Source: Winogradskyella vidalii (GTDB lineage Bacteria > Bacteroidota > Bacteroidia > Flavobacteriales > Flavobacteriaceae). Taken from it: a DNA stretch of 64,000 nt. A program made the translations under genes and the position numbers. The notes below the pieces were generated by a model. The model was given only the letters and a program-made list of their open reading frames with translations. It made no database searches and was not told where the DNA came from. The stretch is taken from contig NZ_JABFDG010000007.1 in assembly GCF_013403955.1 (NCBI RefSeq), positions 124,001 to 188,000 of the forward strand. Reading direction: 5' to 3'. This document shows, one piece after another, positions 35,401-42,611 of this stretch. Positions within the stretch are counted from its first letter, which is position 1. Each line of letters begins with the position of its first letter.

Positions 35401-36031
35401 TAAATACAATCATGATCGGTATTTAAGAGGTAGAAGTGGAGAACGAGAAAAAGAATTGCCGCTTTATAAAGTTGAAAATCAAGGGTATATTCATTACGGA
35501 AAAGGTAGTGTGATTTTATATGCACTTCAAGATTATATCGGAGAGGATAAAGTGAATTTAGCCATGAAAAATTTCTTGGAAGAATACCGTTATAAAGCAC
35601 CTCCATATCCTACGTCATTAGATTTTATAAGGCATTTAGAGCCTCAGGTTCCAGATTCATTACATTATTTAGTTACCGATTGGTTTAAAGAAATTACCTT
35701 ATATGATAACCGTCTAAAAACAGCGCATTATAAAAAGTTAGAGAATGGAATGTATGAAGTAACCTTAGATATTGAGAGTTCTAAGATTAAAGCAGACAGT
35801 TTAGGGACGGAGAAAGTGACGACTATTAATGATTGGATAGATGTTGGGTTTTTTATGGATGAGGGTGAAGCGCAATTGTACAGCTCTAAGCGAATGAAGT
35901 TTACTAAAGCGAGTACCGTAATTACAGTTCAGTTAGATTCGTTACCCGTTAAAGCAGCAATTGACCCAAGGCATATTTTGATTGATCGTGTGTACACAGA
36001 TAATGTGAAGCGCATTAGCCTAGACGAATAA
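32450..36031 (+). CDS. ABC permease fused to M1 aminopeptidase
   Basis: The 1193-residue protein begins with two ABC-2-like membrane blocks (about residues 15-270 and 315-580, each with several helices). After a last membrane segment near 575 comes a periplasmic M1 (gluzincin) aminopeptidase-like domain. The zinc motif HEMGHQWW (about residue 936) and the third ligand Glu in MSEAFSEYSS are intact; the GAMEN substrate motif of classical M1 enzymes is not conserved (PGTMPYSEAIGF at the place). Fusion of permease and peptidase in one chain suggests that substrate processing is coupled to transport. It is 20 bp after the ATPase gene. Confidence 0.88.
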   Translation: MFKTFFLSELKYTLKQPMVYIFIFILALLEFFATVSDNVQVGGAIGNVYRNSPYTITVHVTIFCIFSLLMAVAFFNNAALRDYNNEFNEILFTTPISKPGYFFGRFFGALLVSTLPLLGVFIGVLLGTTLNYSFEWIATERFGEFYLETFVNNYLLFVLPNMFLAGAVIFAMANKWKSTIISFVGGLVIIVAYIVSGSLMSDVDNETVAALSDIFGINTYAIETKYFTPVEKNMVSPNFSGLLFQNRLIWTAVGILILLASYFNFSFKTKNKKVKKLKANTEVLESDFVRPELHPTFNVSTNWIQFKSFFYTNFLSIVKSVTFKILFLFCIIILVADLSGGFEYFGLQSYPLTYKLMDSIKDNTNIFTIIILIFFSGELIWRDRDSKINEVIDATAHTSFISLAAKALSLVGITLILNVFFIFIGVIYQFLHGFTRIELDVYFLDLLYENLPLYMVFGGIMITIQVLSSNKYIGYFISVLVLLVWDIILSILDISSNMLSIGNGASIMYSDMNAFGPGLTSKLWFNLYWILIAVLGLLIAGALWNRGSKSSLWSRVKTARKEVPKSYRSFIALTFIVWLGVAGFVYYNTQVLNPYRSSDTTEQLMADFEKKYNKYKKAVHPKVTDAKYYIDIFPNKRDILVKADVTLTNASSQVIDSLHFFNNEGWDTKLNIPNAKPVFKDSTYLYTIYKLNPPLQPGDTIVIKVDNQFITKGFENGRGTTMIVKNGTFFNNGDVLPTMGYNSSYELSDNNTRKKYDLEPKERTPKLTSTLSELHNRNYISDGQSDFINVETYISTVKEQTAIAPGSLIKTWEENGRNYYHYKTDTPSLNFYSFMSADFKIKKQQWNGIDIEVYYDEKHPENVEMMLDAVERSLVYYTENFGPYFHKQCRIIEFPRYASFAQAFPGTMPYSEAIGFVVNLEDETGNNVVDAVIAHEMGHQWWAHQVIGANMQGGTMMSEAFSEYSSLMTLKGITDNPMKMREFLKYNHDRYLRGRSGEREKELPLYKVENQGYIHYGKGSVILYALQDYIGEDKVNLAMKNFLEEYRYKAPPYPTSLDFIRHLEPQVPDSLHYLVTDWFKEITLYDNRLKTAHYKKLENGMYEVTLDIESSKIKADSLGTEKVTTINDWIDVGFFMDEGEAQLYSSKRMKFTKASTVITVQLDSLPVKAAIDPRHILIDRVYTDNVKRISLDE

Positions 36032-36051
36032 AAAGACTTGATTTACGTATA

Positions 36052-36092
36052 AAAAAACACCCTAACCAAATAAATAGTTAGGGTGTTTTTTA
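36052..36092. terminator. Bidirectional terminator between M1 gene and metK
   Basis: ACACCCTAAC (36057-36066) pairs perfectly with GTTAGGGTGT (36077-36086) around 10 bases, with A-tract to the left and T-tract to the right. It ends both the permease-M1 operon and metK. Confidence 0.8.
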
Positions 36093-36111
36093 TACGTTAT
36101 ATCGGTTAAGA

Positions 36112-37365
36112 TTAAATATCAAATGCTTCTTTTATGGTATCTACATAATCTAATTTTTCCCATGTAAATAACTCTACATCTACAGATATAGGTTCACCGT
36201 TTAGTTGCTCAAAGGTCTTATTAACCGTTTCATTTTGTCTACCCATATGACCATAAGCTGCAGTTTCGCTATAAATTGGTTGGCGAAGCTTTAGGCGTTC
36301 TTCAATAGCAGCTGGTCTCATGTCAAATACACTTTCAACTGTTTTTGCAATCTCTCCGTCAGTTAGGTTATAATGACAAGTTCCGTAAGTATCTATAAAA
36401 ATTCCCATTGGTTTGGCAACACCAATAGCATAAGAAACTTGTACTAAAACTTGATCACACAAGCCAGCTGCGACTAAATTTTTCGCAATATGTCTTGTGG
36501 CGTAAGCGGCACTACGGTCTACTTTACTTGGGTCTTTTCCTGAGAATGCACCACCACCATGTGCGCCTTTTCCACCGTAAGTATCAACAATAATTTTACG
36601 ACCTGTTAAACCTGTATCTCCATGCGGTCCACCAATAACAAATTTCCCTGTTGGGTTAATATGATAAGTAATATCGTCATTAAACAAACCTTGGATATGT
36701 TCTGGCAACTTAGCAATGACTCTAGGAATCAAAATTTCAGTGATATCCTTGTAAATCTTAGCTAGCATAACTTCATCAGCATCAAATTCATCATGCTGAG
36801 TAGAAACAACAATGGCATCGATACGTTGCGGTACATTATCATCGCTATATTCAATAGTAACCTGACTTTTAGAATCGGGTCTTAAATAGGTAATATCCTT
36901 ATTTTCACGACGCATTTCTGCTAATTCTTTTAGAATGCGGTGTGATAAATCTAATGCTAATGGCATAAAATTTTCAGTTTCGTTGGTCGCGTAACCAAAC
37001 ATCATACCTTGGTCACCAGCACCTTGTTCTTCTTTAGAAGCTCTATCAACCCCTTGGTTTATTTCTGGAGATTGCTCGTGGATGGCAGATAATACACCAC
37101 AAGAATTACCATCAAACATGTAAGCACTTTTAGTGTATCCTATTTTATTTATGGTATCTCTTGCTATTTTTTGAACATCAATGTAAGTGTTCGAATTTAC
37201 TTCACCTGCAAGTATTACTTGCCCTGTAGTTACTAAGGTTTCACAAGCTACTTTAGCATCAGAGTCAAAGGCTAAAAAATTATCTATAAGGGCGTCACTG
37301 ATTTGGTCAGCAACTTTGTCTGGATGACCTTCAGAAACACTTTCTGAGGTAAATAAATATGGCAT
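36112..37365 (-). CDS. metK: S-adenosylmethionine synthetase
   Basis: The 417-residue enzyme shows [30 protein letters not shown], the P-loop-like [19 protein letters not shown] and catalytic His and Lys residues within these motifs. It makes S-adenosylmethionine from ATP and methionine in the cytoplasm. The long leader (37366 to about 37520) contains a SAM-II-type aptamer whose predicted start is directly behind a -7 element, giving feedback control by the product. It is monocistronic and ends at the bidirectional terminator at 36057. Confidence 0.97.
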   Translation of the reverse strand: MPYLFTSESVSEGHPDKVADQISDALIDNFLAFDSDAKVACETLVTTGQVILAGEVNSNTYIDVQKIARDTINKIGYTKSAYMFDGNSCGVLSAIHEQSPEINQGVDRASKEEQGAGDQGMMFGYATNETENFMPLALDLSHRILKELAEMRRENKDITYLRPDSKSQVTIEYSDDNVPQRIDAIVVSTQHDEFDADEVMLAKIYKDITEILIPRVIAKLPEHIQGLFNDDITYHINPTGKFVIGGPHGDTGLTGRKIIVDTYGGKGAHGGGAFSGKDPSKVDRSAAYATRHIAKNLVAAGLCDQVLVQVSYAIGVAKPMGIFIDTYGTCHYNLTDGEIAKTVESVFDMRPAAIEERLKLRQPIYSETAAYGHMGRQNETVNKTFEQLNGEPISVDVELFTWEKLDYVDTIKEAFDI

Positions 37366-37439
37366 AAATCCTATTTTTAGGTTATAGTTATTACGAAAAA
37401 TTTGAGATTGCTTGGTCGCTAGAGAAGTCCTTAACTTAC

Positions 37440-37515
37440 TGCTTTAGCATTTTTTGTTTCAGTTGAAGTAAATTCAACGTCAGAGGTTGCAATCAGATCA
37501 AATTTTTCCTCTCAA
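37440..37515 (-). ncRNA. SAM-II-type riboswitch in the metK leader
   Basis: On the minus strand the order of SAM-II elements is complete. P1 AGAGG (complement of 37508-37512) pairs with CCUCU (complement of 37482-37486). Loop 1 contains UUUGAUCUGA and then UUGC (complement of 37489-37492). Loop 3 ends in GCUAA (complement of 37444-37448), which pairs with UUGC to form the pseudoknot helix with the characteristic bulged U. Loop 3 also carries a small perfect hairpin GUUGAA/UUCAAC (37462-37478). The core UUGCAA...GCUAA matches the known SAM-II core. No terminator or sequestered start is obvious in the 75 bases before metK. Confidence 0.75.
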
Positions 37516-37526
37516 TTTTGATGGTA

Positions 37527-37534
37527 CAAAAGTA
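37527..37534 (-). promoter_or_regulatory. -7 element of metK/SAM-II transcript
   Basis: Read on the minus strand the bases are TACTTTTG, fitting TAnnTTTG. A transcript starting 4-8 bases later would begin just before helix P1 of the riboswitch, which supports both predictions. No clean -33 TTTG is seen. Confidence 0.55.
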
Positions 37535-37729
37535 TAGAAATTAAATGAAATTAGAATTCATTTCACTTTATTTTATGTTTTTAATCAAACACTTATCATT
37601 ATTTTTGTAAATAGAGATGTAAAACTGCGATAACTAAGTTTCTATATACAATATCATTGACTTACGCTTAAGGCATATTTGTCATTATGCTAGGAAAATT
37701 ATCGCAATAGTTAAATTAATAGTATACAC

Positions 37730-38929
37730 ATGAAATCATTACACATTCTTTTTGCCTTATTAACATATACCGTATTATTAAATTGTAGTTCTGAAGAAAC
37801 TTCACCAGTAGTGCCAGAAGATAGTTTAGTTATTTCTTCAGTATCAGAGTTTTCTTCAAGCGACGATATGCAAACGATTGATGTGACCTCTAATTTGGAT
37901 TGGTCTGTAAGCGAAAGTGTTTCTTGGATTTCAACAACACCATCAAACGGAAATAGTGATGGCTCAATAACTATTTCTGTAGAAGCCAATCCTACGTTTA
38001 ATAATCGTTCCGGATTAGTTACAGTTGCAGCTAATGATATTACTAGAACGTTGATAATTACCCAAGCAGGCGCAGAAAATCCGGACTTGGATCCCAATAG
38101 TGCACCTTCAGATAATTTTGATTTGTCAACATGGAATTTAAGTATTCCAGATAATTTCGGTAATGGCTATGCAACAACTATTTCAGTGAGCCAGATTAAT
38201 AATGACTATGAAAATAGTGATTATTTTTACACAGCTGCTGATGGCGGAATGGTTTTTAAATGTCCCGTTGCTGGCTTTAAAACCTCAGAAAATACAAGTT
38301 ATACAAGAGTAGAGCTACGCGAAATGCTAAGAGGTACTAACACTAGTATTGATACACAGGGTGTCAATGGTAATAATTGGGTGTTTGGTACAGCTCCTGC
38401 TTCAGATATAAGTGCTGCTGCAGGTTATGATGGCGAAATGAATGCCACACTAGCTATAAATCATGTTACCACAACAGGTAGTAATAGTCACATTGGTCGT
38501 GTTATAATTGGCCAAATACATGCTAATGACGATGAGCCTATTCGACTTTATTATAGAAAGCTTGAAAATAATACATTAGGTTCTATTTATTTTGCTCACG
38601 AACCTTCAGAAGGTTATGGCGATGAGCAATGGCATGAGATGATAGGTTCTAGAAGTAATGATGCTTCTAACCCTACTGATGGTATTGCCCTTGGTGAAAT
38701 ATTTAGTTATAGAATTAAAGTGGTTGGTGATGATTTAACGGTGACGATTATTAGAGAAGGAAAACCTGATGTTGTTTCTACAGTTAATATGGCTAACAGT
38801 GGTTATAATGTTGGTGGTCAATATATGTATTTTAAAGCAGGACTTTATCAGGCAAATAACTCAGGAGACGACGATGATTATGTACAAGCTACTTTTTACG
38901 CTTTAGAAAAAACACATACCACCAATTAA
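37730..38929 (+). CDS. PL7 alginate lyase lipoprotein with BACON domain
   Basis: The 399-residue protein has a lipoprotein signal (lipobox LLNCS, acylated Cys at about 20), a BACON-type domain (about 33-115: WSVSESVSWISTTPSNG, then GLVTVAANDITRTLIITQAG) and a family 7 polysaccharide lyase domain with the three classic motifs RVELREM, QIH and YFKAGLYQ. These place Arg, Gln-His and Tyr in the active site for cleaving alginate by beta-elimination. The QIH form is the one usually linked to guluronate-containing substrate. It is a cell-surface enzyme with no susCD or other lyase genes in the window. Its promoter is probably TATTTTTG at 37600-37607. Confidence 0.9.
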   Translation: MKSLHILFALLTYTVLLNCSSEETSPVVPEDSLVISSVSEFSSSDDMQTIDVTSNLDWSVSESVSWISTTPSNGNSDGSITISVEANPTFNNRSGLVTVAANDITRTLIITQAGAENPDLDPNSAPSDNFDLSTWNLSIPDNFGNGYATTISVSQINNDYENSDYFYTAADGGMVFKCPVAGFKTSENTSYTRVELREMLRGTNTSIDTQGVNGNNWVFGTAPASDISAAAGYDGEMNATLAINHVTTTGSNSHIGRVIIGQIHANDDEPIRLYYRKLENNTLGSIYFAHEPSEGYGDEQWHEMIGSRSNDASNPTDGIALGEIFSYRIKVVGDDLTVTIIREGKPDVVSTVNMANSGYNVGGQYMYFKAGLYQANNSGDDDDYVQATFYALEKTHTTN

Positions 38930-38961
38930 TTAAACATTTTTAAAGCTCTTATATTAGCGCA

Positions 38962-39387
38962 ATGTTATCTAAAAAAACAAAATACGGAATAAAAGCCTTG
39001 GTACACCTAGCCAGACAGGAAGATCGAAAACCTGTTCAGATTTCTACCATTTCTAAAGCTGAAAATATATCCCAAAAATTCCTTGAAAGTATTTTACTAA
39101 CCTTACGAAAGAATGGTTTGTTAGGCTCAAAAAAAGGAAAGGGTGGTGGTTATTATCTGCTTAAAGACCCCAAAGAAATTCCGATGACTACCGTGATGCG
39201 ATTACTCGAAGGTCCTATCGCAATGGTACCTTGTGTAAGTTTAAACTTTTATGAAAAGTGTGCAGATTGTCCCCACGAAGAAACGTGTGCGGTAAATAAA
39301 TTAATGCTAAAAGTACGCGACAATACCCTTGAAATTTTCAGGAATACTAGCTTAGCTGATTTATCAACGACAAAAATAAGTCTATAA
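38962..39387 (+). CDS. Rrf2-family transcriptional regulator (sulfur cluster)
   Basis: The 141-residue protein has an N-terminal winged helix-turn-helix (about 1-60, ISTISKAENISQKFLESILL) typical of the Rrf2/IscR/CymR family. Four cysteines, C91, C100, C103 and C109, in the region where IscR binds an Fe-S cluster make a redox or cluster-sensing role likely, though CymR-type members sense cysteine synthase instead. It is the first gene of the sulfate-reduction region. The -7 element TATATTAG (38950-38957) ends 4 bases before the ATG, so the message would be leaderless. Two similar operator-like sites, 39507 and 40479, lie before the next two promoters and may be its targets. Confidence 0.88.
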   Translation: MLSKKTKYGIKALVHLARQEDRKPVQISTISKAENISQKFLESILLTLRKNGLLGSKKGKGGGYYLLKDPKEIPMTTVMRLLEGPIAMVPCVSLNFYEKCADCPHEETCAVNKLMLKVRDNTLEIFRNTSLADLSTTKISL

Positions 39388-39506
39388 ATTAAAACGGTAA
39401 TATGCTGTATGAGTTTGGTTTAATCTTCTTTTTTCTAAATTTTTATTTTCGATTTTCTTGTAAATGATTTTTTAGTTCATAAATAATATTTATGTTTGTA
39501 GTACTC

Positions 39507-39523
39507 TAGTAAGTCTATAGGGT
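39507..39523 (+). promoter_or_regulatory. Operator-like site upstream of DUF2061-cysH
   Basis: TCTAGTAAGTCTATAGG (17 bp) is an imperfect palindrome with CTA and TAG half ends. It overlaps the expected transcription start of the DUF2061 gene: TATGTTTG at 39493-39500 fits the -7 consensus. A site matching at 13 of 17 positions is at 40479-40495, so both may bind the Rrf2 regulator as repressor sites. Confidence 0.6.
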
Positions 39524-39546
39524 AAAAGAAAATTAATTAATCAGTT

Positions 39547-39810
39547 ATGATAAATAGTCTATTTCATACTAATTCAAGTTTTAAAAAGCTTGAAAATGAA
39601 CCGGGAACAACGCAAGAAAATATCAAGCGAAGTATAGCAAAGACGGTTAGTTGGAGAGTTATAGGAACTCTAGATACCGTTATAATTTCATATTTAATAA
39701 CAGGGACCTTAGCCTTAGCAGCAGCAATTGGTGGTGTAGAATTAATATCTAAAATGGTGCTTTATTTTTTTCATGAACGCACTTGGAATAACATAAAATG
39801 GGGAAAATGA
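39547..39810 (+). CDS. DUF2061 small membrane protein
   Basis: The 87-residue protein has a hydrophilic N-terminus, the motif RSIAKTVSWRVIGTLDTVII and helices at about 36-55 and 56-76, then FHERTWNNIKWG, exactly the DUF2061 pattern. Its function is unknown, but the family is repeatedly found in sulfate-assimilation clusters, where a membrane partner or sulfate-related role is suspected. It is the first gene after the operator at 39507 and overlaps the next gene cysH by 13 bp, so it is translationally coupled. Confidence 0.9.
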   Translation: MINSLFHTNSSFKKLENEPGTTQENIKRSIAKTVSWRVIGTLDTVIISYLITGTLALAAAIGGVELISKMVLYFFHERTWNNIKWGK

Positions 39811-40427
39811 TAGATATAGATATAAAGGTTTGGAATAAAAAATTAAGAGATAAATCACCAATTGAAATCGCAGAGTGGGCTTTAAGCTTGTCAGAAAATA
39901 GAATTGTTACCACCAGTTTTGGTGTCTATTCTTCGGTTTTATTGAGTACCATGTCGCAACTAGATAAAGATATTAGAGTTGTGTGGTGTGATACATTATA
40001 TAATCAACCTGAGACCTACGAACATGCTTCTAGTTTAATAGCGAAGTACAAGCTTAATATTCATAAATATCAGAGTTTATATACTAAAGAAGAAATTGAT
40101 TCTTCAATTGGATTGCCAAGTTTAGAACATGATAATCATGAAGTTTTTTCTGAAGCAGTGAAGCTAGAACCTTTTAGACGAGCGCTAAAGGAAGAAGACC
40201 CAGAGATGTGGTTTACAAATATTAGAATAAGACAAACAGAGTTTAGAGATAAGAAAGATATTTTAAGCTTTAGTAAAGATGGTATTTTAAAAGTAAGTCC
40301 ATTTTATTATTGGAGCGATGCTGACTTAGATGCGTATATAGCAGAACATAAATTGGCCAAAAACGCTAGTTATTTCGACCCCATTAAAGCACTTCTCAAT
40401 CGCGAGTGTGGTATACACTTTCAGTAA
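39798..40427 (+). CDS. cysH: Adenylylsulfate/phosphoadenylylsulfate reductase (CysH)
   Basis: The 209-residue protein has the PP-loop region with TTSFGVYSSVLL, the WCDT segment, NIRIRQTEF and the C-terminal redox motif RECGIH, whose Cys is the catalytic thiol that forms the enzyme-thiosulfonate. It reduces activated sulfate to sulfite using thioredoxin. The two extra Cys pairs (CC and CxxC) that hold a 4Fe-4S cluster in APS-specific enzymes are absent, favouring PAPS as substrate, but that pathway would need CysD, CysN and CysC and none lies here. ATG 39798 is used; a second ATG at 39807 overlaps the DUF2061 stop (ATGA) and may be the real start. Confidence 0.88.
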   Translation: MGKMIDIDIKVWNKKLRDKSPIEIAEWALSLSENRIVTTSFGVYSSVLLSTMSQLDKDIRVVWCDTLYNQPETYEHASSLIAKYKLNIHKYQSLYTKEEIDSSIGLPSLEHDNHEVFSEAVKLEPFRRALKEEDPEMWFTNIRIRQTEFRDKKDILSFSKDGILKVSPFYYWSDADLDAYIAEHKLAKNASYFDPIKALLNRECGIHFQ

Positions 40428-40478
40428 AACAAATTTAAAATAAAGGCTTTCAGTAGCTTAAAGAACTCGTTTTAATTT

Positions 40479-40495
40479 CCTACTAAATCCATAGG
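40479..40495 (+). promoter_or_regulatory. Second operator-like site, before sulfite reductase
   Basis: CCTACTAAATCCATAGG has the same layout as the site at 39507 (CTAnTAAnTCnATAGG in both). It lies 19 bp before the sulfite reductase start, in a gap of 86 bp after cysH. It implies a second, similarly controlled promoter within the cluster. Confidence 0.6.
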
Positions 40496-40513
40496 AATAA
40501 TATATTTAAGATT

Positions 40514-42607
40514 ATGCAAAGTTTTAGAACCGAATTAGAAAATCCTGTTGTAGAAAAGGATATCCTTGAGTTAGCTAATAAAATTGAGCTTTTTCATAAC
40601 GGCAAAATAGATGAAGAAAAATTTCGTAGTCTGCGTTTAGCAAGAGGGGTTTATGGGCAGCGCCAAGAAGGGGTGCAAATGATTAGAATTAAGTTGCCTT
40701 ATGGTAAGGTGCTCAGCCATCAATTACGTCGAATTGCTGAGGTTTCAGATGAATATTCTAGAAGTAGATTACATATAACAACGCGTCAAGATATCCAAAT
40801 TCATTATGTCGATTTAAATAGAACACCAGAATTGTGGGCCGAATTAGAGCGTGATAATGTTACTCTTAGAGAAGCCTGTGGAAATACCGTAAGAAATGTG
40901 ACGGCTAGTGAAACGGCTGGTATAGATGTCAACGAACCTTTTGATGTATCGCCTTATGCCGATGCTTTATTTAAATTCTTTTTAAGAAACCCAATTTGTC
41001 AAGAAATGGGTCGAAAATTTAAAGTGTCATTTTCAGCATCCGAGGAAGATACAGGCCTGTCTTACATGCACGATTTAGGGTTTATTGCTAAAATTGAAAA
41101 CGGTGTTAAAGGTTTTAAAGTGATGTTAGCTGGTGGCTTAGGGTCGCAACCTAGACATGCCGATTTGTTCTATGAGTTTTTACCTTCAGATAAAATTATT
41201 CCTTTAATGGAAGGTGTGCTCAGGGTGTTTGACCGCTATGGCGAACGAAAAAGTAGGGCTAAAGCCCGAATGAAATTCTTATTAAAAGATATTGGTTTAG
41301 AAGCTTTTAAAACATTAGTTGAAGAAGAACAAACCGCTATAGAGTTTAAAACGGTGGCGATTGATGAATCTAAATACACGGCTTCAAAACCAGTTAACAC
41401 AGATTTTCCAAAGACTACAATTAAAAATGAAGAAGCCTATAAGCAATGGAAGTCGACGAATGTAATTTCTCAAAAACAAGAGGGCTATGTGGCGATTGGT
41501 ATTAAAGTACTTTTAGGAGATTTTTATACGGATAAAGCACGATTATTAGCCGATTTGGTAGAAAAATATGCGGCAGGTGAAATTAGATTAAGCTTACGCC
41601 AAAATATTTTAATTCCTTTTGTAAAGGAAGAAGCACTTCCTTTTTTCTATACTGAATTAGAAAAGCTTGGATTTGTAGAAGCAGGATATAATAAAGCCGT
41701 AGATATCACAGCGTGTCCTGGTACAGATACCTGTAACCTAGGCATAGCGAGTAGTACAGGAATTGCAGAAGAATTAGAACGTGTTATTAAGGCAGAATAT
41801 CCACAATATTTGGAGAATACCGATTTAGTAATAAAAATTAGTGGTTGTATGAATGCTTGTGGGCAACACAATATGGCCAATATTGGTTTTCAAGGCATGT
41901 CTATTAGGACCAAAGATAAATTGGTAGCACCAGCATTACAAGTGCTTTTGGGTGGTGGTAATTTAGGAAATGGAAACGCTTATTTTGCAGATAAAGTGGT
42001 TAAGATTCCAAGCCGAAGAGGACCTGAAGCTTTACGTAGAATCTTAGATGATTTTGAAGAAAATACAGCAGGAAAACTATTTGTAGATTACTATAAAGCC
42101 AAAGGTGAAAAGTACTTCTATCAACTATTAACAGATTTATCTAGTATAGATAATCTTACCCAAGAAGATTTTATTGATTGGGGAACAGAGGAAGAATATG
42201 TAAAAGCTATTGGCGTTGGTGAGTGTGCAGGTGTGGTTATCGATTTAATTGCAACCTTATTTTTAGAAAGTCAAGAGAAGATTGAAGAAGCCCAAACAGC
42301 CTTTGAAAATAAAGTGTATTCAGGTGCAATTTATGAAGCCTATCGTTCTATGGTAAATTCAGCAAAAGCCATTTTGCTTTCAGAAAATATAACCACAAAT
42401 ACGCAAGCCGGAATTATTAAACAGTTTGATGAACTTTTTGTAGAAACCGATAAAATAGAACTGGGAGCTTCATTTTCAGATATAATTTATCAAATAAAAA
42501 CGGTGCCACCGACTGAAGATTTTGCAAGCAATTACATTAATACAGCACAACAATTTTTAAAAACGGTAAGCGCTTTTAGAGACGTACAGGTTGCTGAAAA
42601 AAACTAA
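40514..42607 (+). CDS. Sulfite reductase (siroheme, 4Fe-4S) with C-terminal HEPN-like domain
   Basis: The 697-residue protein has duplicated nitrite/sulfite reductase ferredoxin-like and siroheme domains: LPYGKVLSHQLRRIAEVSDE, TRQDIQIHYV, a second copy with RQNILIPFV, and the cluster ligands CPGTDTC (about residue 400) and SGCMNAC (about 445). Residues beyond about 560 form a helical HEPN-like domain (ENKVYSGAIYEAYRSMVNSA), a fusion found in flavobacterial sulfite reductases. It reduces sulfite to sulfide with six electrons, probably from ferredoxin and the oxidoreductase encoded last in the cluster. The chain is cytoplasmic and begins after its own operator site at 40479. Confidence 0.9.
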   Translation: MQSFRTELENPVVEKDILELANKIELFHNGKIDEEKFRSLRLARGVYGQRQEGVQMIRIKLPYGKVLSHQLRRIAEVSDEYSRSRLHITTRQDIQIHYVDLNRTPELWAELERDNVTLREACGNTVRNVTASETAGIDVNEPFDVSPYADALFKFFLRNPICQEMGRKFKVSFSASEEDTGLSYMHDLGFIAKIENGVKGFKVMLAGGLGSQPRHADLFYEFLPSDKIIPLMEGVLRVFDRYGERKSRAKARMKFLLKDIGLEAFKTLVEEEQTAIEFKTVAIDESKYTASKPVNTDFPKTTIKNEEAYKQWKSTNVISQKQEGYVAIGIKVLLGDFYTDKARLLADLVEKYAAGEIRLSLRQNILIPFVKEEALPFFYTELEKLGFVEAGYNKAVDITACPGTDTCNLGIASSTGIAEELERVIKAEYPQYLENTDLVIKISGCMNACGQHNMANIGFQGMSIRTKDKLVAPALQVLLGGGNLGNGNAYFADKVVKIPSRRGPEALRRILDDFEENTAGKLFVDYYKAKGEKYFYQLLTDLSSIDNLTQEDFIDWGTEEEYVKAIGVGECAGVVIDLIATLFLESQEKIEEAQTAFENKVYSGAIYEAYRSMVNSAKAILLSENITTNTQAGIIKQFDELFVETDKIELGASFSDIIYQIKTVPPTEDFASNYINTAQQFLKTVSAFRDVQVAEKN

Positions 42608-42611
42608 GATT

